Of a stretch of 40,475 nucleotides of DNA, positions 33,526 through 40,425 are shown piece by piece. The translations under genes were made by a program, and so were the position numbers. Source of the stretch: an uncultured Oscillospiraceae bacterium (lineage in GTDB: Bacteria; Bacillota; Clostridia; Oscillospirales; Acutalibacteraceae); NCBI GenBank assembly GCA_949283785.1, contig CASDTR010000046.1, forward strand, positions 1 to 40,475. The letters run 5' to 3'. The stretch's first letter is position 1; the number at the start of each line of letters is the position of its first letter. The notes under the pieces were generated by a model. That model did not search any database. It saw nothing but the letters and a program-made list of their open reading frames with translations, and had not been told where the DNA came from.

Positions 33526-34782
33526 ATGAAAGGAAAGGTTAAAAAGATTATATGCATTGTGTTATGCACGGCAATACTCGCTTGCTGTATGTCGGTCGGA
33601 GCTTCCGCTTACAGTTATCGCACGGTCTATCCCTTTGTCTTTGTACACGGCCTTTTCGGCTGGGGCTCTGACGACGGAGCAAATGATTATTTCTCCTACT
33701 GGGGCATGACCAATTTTAATCTTTTTAATTATCTCGAAAGACAGGGCTATGAATGCATCACGGCGGGAGTCGGTACCATTTCCAGTGCCTGGGACAGAGC
33801 ATGCGAGCTGTATGCTCAGCTTGTCGGCGGCACCGTTGACTACGGCGCAGCGCATTCAGCCGCTCACAATCACGACCGCTACGGAGTAACTTATGACGAA
33901 CCGCTTATCGAACAGTGGGATTCCGAGCATAAGATAAATCTTGTCGGTCATTCCTTCGGCGGCGCTACGACCAGACTGTTTGTTCAGCTTCTGGCCGAGG
34001 GTTCTGAGGAAGAGAGAGCTGCCACACCTGAAGATGAGCTTTCGCCTTTATTCAAAGGAGGATTGGAGGACCGCGTATATTCCGTAACTGCGTTGGCGGC
34101 GCCGCATAACGGCACTTCATTTTTTGAAGCCAGCGGTATAGCAGGTGATTTTATGGTTGCGCTGTTTTGCTCCCTTGCTGTTTTTTCCGGCTCTACAAAA
34201 CTCAGTGAGCTGTTTGATCCTACATTGGGACAGTTCGGTGTGACATATGAACTGAATTTAGATGCCTGCGCTAAATTGGATGTGGACATAGATGCCATAC
34301 GGCAGCTGCTCGATTCAACCGATACCGCTTTTTATGACTTGACAATAGACGGAGCGGCAGAGCTCAACGAAATGATTGAGGCGCAGCCGAACATTTATTA
34401 TTACTCATATGCCGGCAGCAGGACACATTTAGATGAAAATACAGGAAATTATGTACCTGACGAAGATATGTGGCCGCTTCTTAAACCCTTCGCTGAAATG
34501 ATAGGCCGGTATACAGGCGTTACCGAAGGAGGATATGTGATTGACGAAGAATGGCTTGAAAGCGACGGACTGGTAAATAGAATTTCAGCCTTAGCGCCTT
34601 TTGACGAGCCTTCAGTTACATACCGAAGCGGACACAAGACGCAGCCGGGTATCTGGTATGTAATGCCCGTACAGAACATGGATCACCTCGCCTTTGCAGG
34701 CGGTTTGTTCAATGTAGGCTGGTTCCAGATCAGCCGATTCTATTCAGACTTTATGTTCCTTGTGACAAGATCGGGAAGATAA
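33526..34782 (+). CDS. Secreted lipase, family I.5-like (copy 1)
   Basis: A 418-residue alpha/beta hydrolase with a signal peptide over about residues 1-28, ending in ASA. It resembles staphylococcal and Geobacillus lipases: FVFVHGLFGWG (oxyanion loop), the block DRACELYAQLVGGTVDYGAA, nucleophile Ser143 in GHSFGG, and likely catalytic His387 in NMDHL. Expected to cleave extracellular triglycerides or esters. Two adjacent ATGs are possible (33523, 33526); the second has better spacing from AAGG. Tandem with a second copy; each has its own promoter and terminator. Confidence 0.92.
   Translation: MKGKVKKIICIVLCTAILACCMSVGASAYSYRTVYPFVFVHGLFGWGSDDGANDYFSYWGMTNFNLFNYLERQGYECITAGVGTISSAWDRACELYAQLVGGTVDYGAAHSAAHNHDRYGVTYDEPLIEQWDSEHKINLVGHSFGGATTRLFVQLLAEGSEEERAATPEDELSPLFKGGLEDRVYSVTALAAPHNGTSFFEASGIAGDFMVALFCSLAVFSGSTKLSELFDPTLGQFGVTYELNLDACAKLDVDIDAIRQLLDSTDTAFYDLTIDGAAELNEMIEAQPNIYYYSYAGSRTHLDENTGNYVPDEDMWPLLKPFAEMIGRYTGVTEGGYVIDEEWLESDGLVNRISALAPFDEPSVTYRSGHKTQPGIWYVMPVQNMDHLAFAGGLFNVGWFQISRFYSDFMFLVTRSGR
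33784..33874 (+). repeat. 91-bp block identical to 35278-35368 (copy 1)
   Basis: Exact match over 91 bases, including third codon positions, to the same region of the neighbouring lipase. It spans the codons for about AWDRACELYAQLVGG to HNH, just before the nucleophile region. The bases on both sides differ at many sites. Confidence 0.95.
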
Positions 34783-34795
34783 AATTATTGCGTTC

Positions 34796-34832
34796 AAAAC
34801 ACCGTGTATGCTTTTGCATACACGGTGTTTTT
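34796..34832 (+). terminator. Terminator of lipase 1
   Basis: A perfect 16-bp stem AAAACACCGTGTATGC / GCATACACGGTGTTTT with a TTTT loop. Confidence 0.92.
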
Positions 34833-34874
34833 GTCTAATTCAATAAAAAATCATCACAAATAATATGAATTATA

Positions 34875-34903
34875 TTGACTTTTACGCATCCGGCTGTTAA
34901 AAT
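34875..34903 (+). promoter_or_regulatory. Promoter of lipase 2
   Basis: TTGACT (34875-34880), 17-bp spacer, TAAAAT (34898-34903). It implies an untranslated leader of about 107 nt. Confidence 0.65.
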
Positions 34904-34923
34904 TTATACACAATTTATATTTT

Positions 34924-34968
34924 ATTGATAATTTCCTTTATCAATCTTAATTTAACCTGTTTTGATAA
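34924..34968. repeat. TTGATAA repeats in the lipase 2 leader
   Basis: ATTGATAA and TTATCAAT form an exact inverted repeat with a 6-nt loop (34924-34945). A third TTGATAA lies at 34962-34968. Possible operator half-sites or leader hairpin; nothing equivalent was seen before lipase 1. Confidence 0.45.
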
Positions 34969-35016
34969 GGTGAAGCTGAATTAAAAAGGGAATATATAAA
35001 GAAAGTAGGAAAACGG

Positions 35017-36264
35017 ATGAAGAAGAAACTTGTAAGAACATTAAGTGTTATCCTCTGCTTGATTCTGCTTATATGTTCAATGTCCATGGGCATTTCCGCC
35101 GCCGATACCGACAGTAAAGGCTACACCTTTGTTTTTGTTCACGGCCTTTGCGGCTGGGGCTCCGATGACGGCGCAAACAACATTGTCCCGTATTGGGGTA
35201 TGGCAACAGGCAATATCTTTACAGAGCTTGAAAGCAAAGGGTATAAATGCGTGGCGGCCGGCGTTGGCACTGTATCGAGTGCCTGGGACAGAGCATGCGA
35301 GCTGTATGCTCAGCTTGTCGGCGGCACCGTTGACTACGGCGCAGCGCATTCAGCCGCTCACAATCACGCCAGATACGGAAGGACTTACGCTGAACCGATA
35401 ATCGACCAATGGGATTCGGAGCACAAAATCAATCTGGTCGGACATTCCTTCGGCGGAGCTACCATAAGGCTTCTGGTTCAGCTTTTGGGAGAAGGCTCTC
35501 AGGAAGAGCGTGAAGCAACTCCCGAAAATGAGCTTTCTCCGCTATTTGCAGGCGGTCAGGCTGACAGGGTCTATTCCGTAACGACACTTGCCGCTCCCCA
35601 TAACGGTACCTCGTTTTTTGAAGCCACCGGAGGATTCTCGAGCGCATTAGTGAAAATCTTCTCTTCCCTTGCCGCCCTTTCGGGCTCTACCGTGCTTAAC
35701 AAGCTCTTTGACCCAATGCTCGATCAGTTCGGGCTTTCATATTTACCCGGTTCAGCTTCAGGCGTCGATTATGACATATCAAAGCTTCAAGCTTTCATCA
35801 ATTCTAAGGATAACGCTTTTTACGATCTGACTATCGATGGTGCTGCGGAGCTTAATGAGACGATCAGAGTGCAGCCCGGTGTTTATTACTACTCCTATGC
35901 AGGAACAAAAACCTCACAGAGCAGATGGACAGGCAATCATACGCCTAACTTCGGTATTAACCTTTTGCTCTATCCTTACGCCTGTGCTATCGGCAGATAT
36001 ACGGGAGTGACGGCGGGGGGAAGAGTTATCGATGAAAAGTGGCTCGAAAACGATGGTATGGTAAATACCATTTCTGCCCGAGCGCCCTTTAATGAGCCCT
36101 CAACCGTATATTACAGCGGTCAAAAAATTGAACCTGGAATTTGGTACATAATGCCAACGCAGAACATGGATCATCTTGAATTCTCCGGAGGAATGCTCAA
36201 TATAAGCCGGTCAAAAATCCGCAGCTTCTATTTGCAGCATCTGGAAATAATTACATCAGCGTAA
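35017..36264 (+). CDS. Secreted lipase, family I.5-like (copy 2)
   Basis: A 415-residue paralogue of the lipase just upstream. It has a signal peptide over about 1-28 (ends ISAA), FVFVHGLCGWGSDDGAN, the DRACELYAQLVGGTVDYGAA block, nucleophile Ser144 in GHSFGG and likely catalytic His386 in NMDHL. Its mature N-terminus and middle region (about 215-265) differ clearly from copy 1, which could alter lid and substrate choice (inference). ATG follows GTAGGA. It has its own promoter and a terminator shared with the convergent MATE gene. Confidence 0.92.
   Translation: MKKKLVRTLSVILCLILLICSMSMGISAADTDSKGYTFVFVHGLCGWGSDDGANNIVPYWGMATGNIFTELESKGYKCVAAGVGTVSSAWDRACELYAQLVGGTVDYGAAHSAAHNHARYGRTYAEPIIDQWDSEHKINLVGHSFGGATIRLLVQLLGEGSQEEREATPENELSPLFAGGQADRVYSVTTLAAPHNGTSFFEATGGFSSALVKIFSSLAALSGSTVLNKLFDPMLDQFGLSYLPGSASGVDYDISKLQAFINSKDNAFYDLTIDGAAELNETIRVQPGVYYYSYAGTKTSQSRWTGNHTPNFGINLLLYPYACAIGRYTGVTAGGRVIDEKWLENDGMVNTISARAPFNEPSTVYYSGQKIEPGIWYIMPTQNMDHLEFSGGMLNISRSKIRSFYLQHLEIITSA
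35278..35368 (+). repeat. 91-bp block identical to 33784-33874 (copy 2)
   Basis: Second copy of the exact 91-base match; both copies are in the same reading frame and orientation, 1494 bp apart. Confidence 0.95.
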
Positions 36265-36296
36265 AATTTCAGTAATAATCATAATCGTAAAATAAT

Positions 36297-36332
36297 AAAT
36301 CACCGTGTTTGTATGTAAACTCGGTGATTTTT
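36297..36332. terminator. Bidirectional terminator between lipase 2 and the MATE gene
   Basis: AAATCACCG / CGGTGATTT stem continued inward, past a T-T mismatch, by GTTT / AAAC. T-rich on the plus side, and followed by ATTTATTATTTT when read on the minus strand, so it can serve both convergent genes. Confidence 0.8.
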
Positions 36333-36356
36333 GCTTTTTAAGGTGAATTTTATAAT

Positions 36357-37712
36357 TTACCGTTTTTCAGCGGCTGAAGGAGCTTTTGCAGATGTGTTTT
36401 TACGGTATATAAACAGTGAAACTGCGGCCGTTATCAGCTCCGCCGCCCAAAAAGAATGCCAGACTCCCAAAGCGCCGAACAGGAGATTCAGGATATATGC
36501 AGTCGGGACTGTTATAACGGCATATCTCATCAGCGAAATAATAAGCGAAGGCAAGCCCTTTCCCAGTCCCTCCAAAGCTCCCGAAGAAATAACGGATACG
36601 GTCGAAACGATAAATCCAAGGCTTATTATTCTCAAAGCGCTCGTACCGATTGCAATCGTATCGGCGTTTGAGGTAAACAGTCCTATGAGCTGAGAAGGTA
36701 TGACCCAGCAGAAAACGGTTCCAAGAAGCATTATCGCAGCCGAAAGGCCGAGGGATGTCATATATATTTTTTTGACTCTTGCATGTTCTCCTGCGCCGTA
36801 ATTATATCCTATCAAAGGGCGGATTCCCTGAACTATTCCGTTCGCGGGGAGATAGAGGAAAGTTTGAAGCTTATAATAAACTCCGAGCACAAGGACGTAG
36901 GCCTGAGAGTAAACGGAAAGAATGACGTTGAGAGAAGAGACAAGGAGGGAAGGCAGAGCGATATTGAGGGAAGCGGGTATACCTATTGTGTACAGCTTTT
37001 TGATGATATTCTTGTCAAATACAAAATACTTTAAGCTTATTTTAACATGGAGCGGCTTGAAAATATAAAAGACAACATATATCAGAAGGCTGATCGTTTG
37101 TCCTATGCCAGTAGCGATGGCGGCGCCTTCTATGCCCATTTCAGGGAAAAATCCCATGCCGAAAATAAGCACAGGGTCGAGTATGATATTTGCCACACAT
37201 CCGCAAAGCATTGCTATCATGGTCATTGTCATTTTGCCGACGGACTGAAATATTTTCTCAAAAGTCATTCCCAGAGCAATAATAATTCCGAAACTGAAAG
37301 CGATATAAGAATATCTGAGACCGAGGCTGATGACGGCTGTGTCATCGGTAAACATTTTGAGAAACAGCGGAAAAAAGATGATACATCCGATCGTGAGGAT
37401 AAGTCCGTGCAGCGAGTTTAAGAAAAGTCCCTGTGTTGCGGCAATATTGGCTTTTTTAAAATCTCCGGCTCCTAAATTATATGATATAACTGCGTTGATT
37501 CCGATAGAAAAGCCTATTGCAACGGCGTTGATAAAATTTTGCACAGGAAAGATAAGGGAAAGGGCGGTTATTGCGTCTTCGCTTATTTTTGCCACAAAAA
37601 AGCTGTCGATTATATTGTAAAGAGACGTCACCATCATGGAGAGGACCATGGGCAGGGACATGGACAGCACAAGAGGCAGGACGGGCCTATCCTTCATAAA
37701 GGTCTGGTTCAT
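36357..37712 (-). CDS. MATE-family multidrug exporter
   Basis: A 451-residue membrane protein with the two six-helix halves of MATE transporters (NorM/DinF superfamily): MSLPMVLSMMVTSLYNIIDSFFV in helix 1, and IRPLIGYNYGAGEHARVKKIY in the second half, where the repeat motif is typical. Such proteins exchange cationic drugs for Na+ or H+. It has its own ribosome site, AAAGGAG, 8 nt from the ATG. Its start overlaps the stop of a 30-codon leader ORF, and a terminator lies in the leader, so expression is probably induced by readthrough (see findings). Confidence 0.94.
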   Translation of the reverse strand: MNQTFMKDRPVLPLVLSMSLPMVLSMMVTSLYNIIDSFFVAKISEDAITALSLIFPVQNFINAVAIGFSIGINAVISYNLGAGDFKKANIAATQGLFLNSLHGLILTIGCIIFFPLFLKMFTDDTAVISLGLRYSYIAFSFGIIIALGMTFEKIFQSVGKMTMTMIAMLCGCVANIILDPVLIFGMGFFPEMGIEGAAIATGIGQTISLLIYVVFYIFKPLHVKISLKYFVFDKNIIKKLYTIGIPASLNIALPSLLVSSLNVILSVYSQAYVLVLGVYYKLQTFLYLPANGIVQGIRPLIGYNYGAGEHARVKKIYMTSLGLSAAIMLLGTVFCWVIPSQLIGLFTSNADTIAIGTSALRIISLGFIVSTVSVISSGALEGLGKGLPSLIISLMRYAVITVPTAYILNLLFGALGVWHSFWAAELITAAVSLFIYRKNTSAKAPSAAEKR

Positions 37713-37801
37713 TGCTTATACTCCTTTGCACAGATCAAAAATCGCCAATAAATTAAAAACCACACAATCCCGAAGAATTGTGTGGCGAAAAGTAAATTCA
37801 T
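37709..37801 (-). CDS. Putative leader peptide of the MATE gene
   Basis: A 30-codon frame starting at ATG 37801 and ending in TGA 37711-37709, which overlaps the MATE start codon (ATGA). The peptide is hydrophobic and aromatic, beginning MNLLFATQFFGIVW and rich in Phe, Leu, Ile and Trp. A GGA lies 8 nt before the ATG. Both arms of the attenuator terminator lie inside the coding region: codons 6-8 carry one arm and codons 12-14 the other. Translation is inferred from layout only; it could be a chance frame. Confidence 0.55.
   Translation of the reverse strand: MNLLFATQFFGIVWFLIYWRFLICAKEYKQ
37751..37785 (-). terminator. Intrinsic terminator (attenuator) in the MATE leader
   Basis: On the minus strand CCACACAAT pairs perfectly with ATTGTGTGG (37785-37777 with 37768-37760), with an 8-nt loop containing TTCGG, then TTTTTAATTT. 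It lies between the promoter and the MATE gene, so full readthrough must be regulated. Confidence 0.8.
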
Positions 37802-37810
37802 ACCTAAAAT

Positions 37811-37833
37811 CCACACCGCCTTATTGCGGCGGT
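37811..37833 (-). promoter_or_regulatory. Upstream leader hairpin, possible anti-antiterminator
   Basis: On the minus strand ACCGCC pairs with GGCGGT around 7 nt. The second arm runs into GTGTGG (37816-37811), which is complementary to the first arm of the terminator (CCACAC, 37785-37780). The two pairings exclude each other. Confidence 0.55.
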
Positions 37834-37843
37834 TTATGGGTAT

Positions 37844-37872
37844 ATAATACACTCAGAATTTGATTTTGTCAA
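37844..37872 (-). promoter_or_regulatory. Promoter of the MATE leader
   Basis: A consensus TTGACA (37872-37867), 17-bp spacer, TATTAT (37849-37844) on the minus strand. Start near 37837, a few bases before the first leader hairpin. Confidence 0.8.
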
Positions 37873-37898
37873 TTACAGGAATTTTTTTGCACAGGCAG

Positions 37899-37927
37899 TT
37901 GACATATAAATAAAGATGATATATCAT
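37899..37927 (+). promoter_or_regulatory. Promoter of the MarR-MFS operon
   Basis: TTGACA (37899-37904), 17-bp spacer, TATCAT (37922-37927). It is divergent from the MATE promoter, with about 26 bp between the two -35 elements. Confidence 0.7.
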
Positions 37928-37954
37928 CTATCTAGTTGACGCATCATCTTTATT
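37909..37954. promoter_or_regulatory. Operator repeats of the MarR-MFS operon
   Basis: A perfect palindrome GATGATATATCATC (37915-37928) covers the -10. In addition AATAAAGATGAT (37909-37920) and ATCATCTTTATT (37943-37954) are exact 12-bp inverted copies, so the half-site AAAGATGAT occurs on both sides of the start point. Likely bound by the MarR protein encoded next (inference). Confidence 0.65.
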
Positions 37955-37966
37955 GGAGCTGATAAC

Positions 37967-38446
37967 ATGGATATAACAAGAAGAAAGATAACAAAAATTG
38001 CCCGCGAAGTGAGCAAGTTTACCGTAAGGACATTGAAAGAGGACGGTATAGGTCCCTCGGAGTTTGATTTTATACATGCTGTGCGCAAGAATCCGGGGAT
38101 CACTCAGGCGGGAGTTCAAAAGATACTGGGCATTGACAAGGCGGCTGTGGCAAGGCAGGCGGCAAGCCTTGAAGCAAAGGGGTATCTTATTAAAAAGCCG
38201 AATCCCGATGACGCCCGAAGCCGTCTTCTTTACGCTACGGAGAAATCGGAAAAGCTTAAAAACTCGAAGGCTCGTATTGAAGCGCTCTTTTACCAATGGC
38301 TTTCGGAGCCTTTGAGTGACCGTGAGCGCGAAACCTTTGCCGAACTGCTGGATGTGCTGTACAAACGGTGCAAAGAGGAGAGCAAAGCGGGCTTTCCGAA
38401 TATGAGCAGGCTTATATGGGAGGAAAACAGAAATGAAGAAGTCTGA
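37967..38446 (+). CDS. MarR-family transcriptional regulator
   Basis: A 159-residue MarR protein: an N-terminal dimerisation helix, winged helix with PGITQAGVQKILGIDKAAVARQAASLEAKGYLIKK, wing NPDDARSRLLYATEKS, and a C-terminal helix pair. It overlaps the MFS gene by 14 bp, so regulator and exporter are coupled. The operator repeats around its promoter point to autoregulation; the divergent MATE promoter is close enough to be affected as well. Ligand unknown. Confidence 0.92.
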   Translation: MDITRRKITKIAREVSKFTVRTLKEDGIGPSEFDFIHAVRKNPGITQAGVQKILGIDKAAVARQAASLEAKGYLIKKPNPDDARSRLLYATEKSEKLKNSKARIEALFYQWLSEPLSDRERETFAELLDVLYKRCKEESKAGFPNMSRLIWEENRNEEV

Positions 38447-39671
38447 TTCAAAGAAAAGAATGTCACAGGCAATGCTGTTTGTGCTTTTGTTCGGCATTGT
38501 CAGCCTTTTTTCCGATATGACCCATGAGGGAGCGGCGAGTATCAGGGGAGTGTACCTCTCTCTGCTGGGAGCTTCTGCGGGAGTGATCGGCTTCGTTTCT
38601 GGTCTCGGTGAGCTTATCGGTTATTCAATGCGTTATGTGTTCGGAAAGCTTACCGATAAAACGAAAAAATATTGGCCGATGACGATACTCGGTTACGTTC
38701 TCGACATCATTGCCGTTCCCGCTCTCGCACTTGTAGGAGAAAACGGCTGGATATGGGCATGTGCGCTGCTGGTTATCCAGAGAATGGGCAAGGCCATAAA
38801 AAAGCCTGCAAAGGATACAATTCTGTCCTTTGCCGCCTCTCAGGAGGGAATAGGAAAAAGCTTCGGAATACAGGAGCTTCTCGACCAGATAGGAGCTTTT
38901 TCGGGTCCCGTCCTGCTGTATCTTGTGATGCTCTTTAAAACGGACGGCACAACCTTCGAAATCTATTCCTCAGCTTTCGCCTTCCTTGCAATTCCGGGAG
39001 CGATAACGATAATACTGCTCTTTATAACAAAGCGCAAATTCCCGAATCCCGAGCATTTTGAGCCTGAGCCGAAAGAGTATATTCCCTTTAAGATGAAAAA
39101 AGAATTTATCCTTTATATTGCAGGCATAAGCCTTTTCGCTTTCGGTTTCATAGATTACTCCATTGTCATAATGCACGTTTCCCGTACATATACCGCCCTG
39201 GCTTCAAGTGCGGCGGAAACCTCCTCTATTGTAAACAGCGGCACTTTGCCCCTTTTGTACGCAGGAGCAATGCTTGTTGATGCCGTGGCGGCGCTGTTTT
39301 TCGGATACCTCTATGATAAAAAGGGGGTAAAAGCCCTTGTGGTTTCAACGATAATTTCAGCTCCTTTTCCCATTTTGGTGTTTTCCTGTAAATCAGTTCC
39401 CGCCGTTATTGCGGGTATAGCTTTATGGGGAGTAGGTATGGGTGCCCAGGAATCTATATTGAAGGCGGCAGTTACAAGTATGGTACCTAAAACGAGCCGA
39501 GCCACAGGCTACGGAATATTCGAGTGTTCTTTCGGTGTATTCTGGTTTTTGGGAAGCTGGCTCTTAGGAGTAATGTATGACATAAGCATTCCCGTCATGG
39601 TGGTGATTTCCGTCATTGCTCAGCTTTCCGCCATACCTCTTTATATTTTATCGTCAAAAAAGTCTGAATAA
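38433..39671 (+). CDS. MFS transporter
   Basis: A 412-residue major facilitator with about 12 membrane helices. Characteristic segments are FSDMTHEGAASIRGVYLSLLGAS in the first helix pair, a loop GKLTDKTKK between helices 2 and 3, and YLYDKKGVKA in the matching position of the second half. The SDMxxE type start occurs in a group of poorly characterised MFS proteins often linked to drug or metal resistance. Co-transcribed with the MarR regulator, so probably an inducible exporter; substrate not deducible. Confidence 0.92.
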   Translation: MKKSDSKKRMSQAMLFVLLFGIVSLFSDMTHEGAASIRGVYLSLLGASAGVIGFVSGLGELIGYSMRYVFGKLTDKTKKYWPMTILGYVLDIIAVPALALVGENGWIWACALLVIQRMGKAIKKPAKDTILSFAASQEGIGKSFGIQELLDQIGAFSGPVLLYLVMLFKTDGTTFEIYSSAFAFLAIPGAITIILLFITKRKFPNPEHFEPEPKEYIPFKMKKEFILYIAGISLFAFGFIDYSIVIMHVSRTYTALASSAAETSSIVNSGTLPLLYAGAMLVDAVAALFFGYLYDKKGVKALVVSTIISAPFPILVFSCKSVPAVIAGIALWGVGMGAQESILKAAVTSMVPKTSRATGYGIFECSFGVFWFLGSWLLGVMYDISIPVMVVISVIAQLSAIPLYILSSKKSE

Positions 39672-39687
39672 AACTTTGAGGTGTCAC

Positions 39688-40239
39688 ATGAAAGGGTTCA
39701 TAAGAAAAAATCAGTTTCTTTCCCTTTGCGGATTAAACTGCGCCCTTTGTCCAATGTATATAGGCTCTTACTGCCCGGGCTGCGGAGGGGGAGAGGGGAA
39801 TCAGTCCTGTAAAATAGCTAAATGCAGCTTGGAAAACGGACAACCCGAATACTGCTGTCAATGTCCGAAATATCCCTGCGGCAAATATGAGCATATAGAT
39901 GAAGCTGATTCCTTCATCACTCACAGGAACCAAAGGAGCAACCTTGAGCTGATAAAGAAAATAGGGGAAGAAGCCTATAACGGTGAGCAGAGGAAAAAGC
40001 AGGAGCTTTTGAGCTTTTTCCTTTCCGACTGCAACGACGGACGACGCAAAAATCTGTTCTGTCTGGGAGTAAATCTTTTGGACTTAAAAAGCGCAGAAAA
40101 CATTGCAGAAAAAGTAAAAAATCATCCCGATTTCTATAATCTGTCTGTAAAAGAAAAAGCGGAAATTGTATCCGAAGAATTTAAAAAGGCGGCAGAGGAT
40201 AAGGGTATAGAGCTTAAGCTCAGAAAAACAGTAAAATAG
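39688..40239 (+). CDS. DUF3795 cysteine-rich protein
   Basis: A 183-residue protein. The N-terminal 55 residues hold a dense Cys pattern (CGLNCALCP, CPGCGGG, CKIAKC, CCQCPKYPC) typical of DUF3795 and suited to binding zinc or an iron-sulfur cluster; the rest is helical and charged. Function unknown. The start at ATG 39688 follows GAGGTG; the longer open frame from 39616 lies inside the MFS gene and lacks similarity. Only 16 bp separates it from the MFS stop, so it may share that transcript. Confidence 0.85.
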   Translation: MKGFIRKNQFLSLCGLNCALCPMYIGSYCPGCGGGEGNQSCKIAKCSLENGQPEYCCQCPKYPCGKYEHIDEADSFITHRNQRSNLELIKKIGEEAYNGEQRKKQELLSFFLSDCNDGRRKNLFCLGVNLLDLKSAENIAEKVKNHPDFYNLSVKEKAEIVSEEFKKAAEDKGIELKLRKTVK

Positions 40240-40248
40240 GCAATAGAG

Positions 40249-40289
40249 AAAGAGACTGAACTGCATAAAGCGTTTCAGTCTCTTTTTTT
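40249..40289 (+). terminator. Terminator after the DUF3795 gene
   Basis: AAAGAGACTGAA / TTCAGTCTCTTT stem (12 bp perfect) with a T7 tract. Ends the MarR-MFS-DUF3795 unit. Confidence 0.9.
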
Positions 40290-40313
40290 GGTGTCTTTAG
40301 ACGTGGAAATAAA

Positions 40314-40332
40314 CCCCCAGTTCTACTGGGGG
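40314..40332. repeat. Subterminal hairpin of the IS200-like left end
   Basis: CCCCCAGT, TCT loop, ACTGGGGG: a perfect 8-bp stem. Y1 transposases recognise such hairpins as single strands near the element ends. Confidence 0.8.
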
Positions 40333-40353
40333 AAGATAAAAACTTTAGTAAAC

Positions 40354-40419
40354 AAAACCTCCTTGTTGTAAAATAGTAGTGGTTTGGCGACCGCATTACT
40401 AAAACAACAAGGAGGTTTT
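40354..40419 (+). promoter_or_regulatory. Inverted repeat masking the tnpA ribosome site
   Basis: The 16-nt arms 40354-40369 and 40404-40419 are exact complements. The right arm contains AAGGAGG, the tnpA ribosome site. In IS200 a comparable stem-loop keeps transposase translation low. Confidence 0.8.
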
Positions 40420-40425
40420 AAACAA

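Noticed and set aside
40300-40420. CRISPR-like or toxin-antitoxin leader
   Set aside because: The two inverted repeats fit IS200 left-end and ribosome-masking stems, and the following codons read as TnpA.
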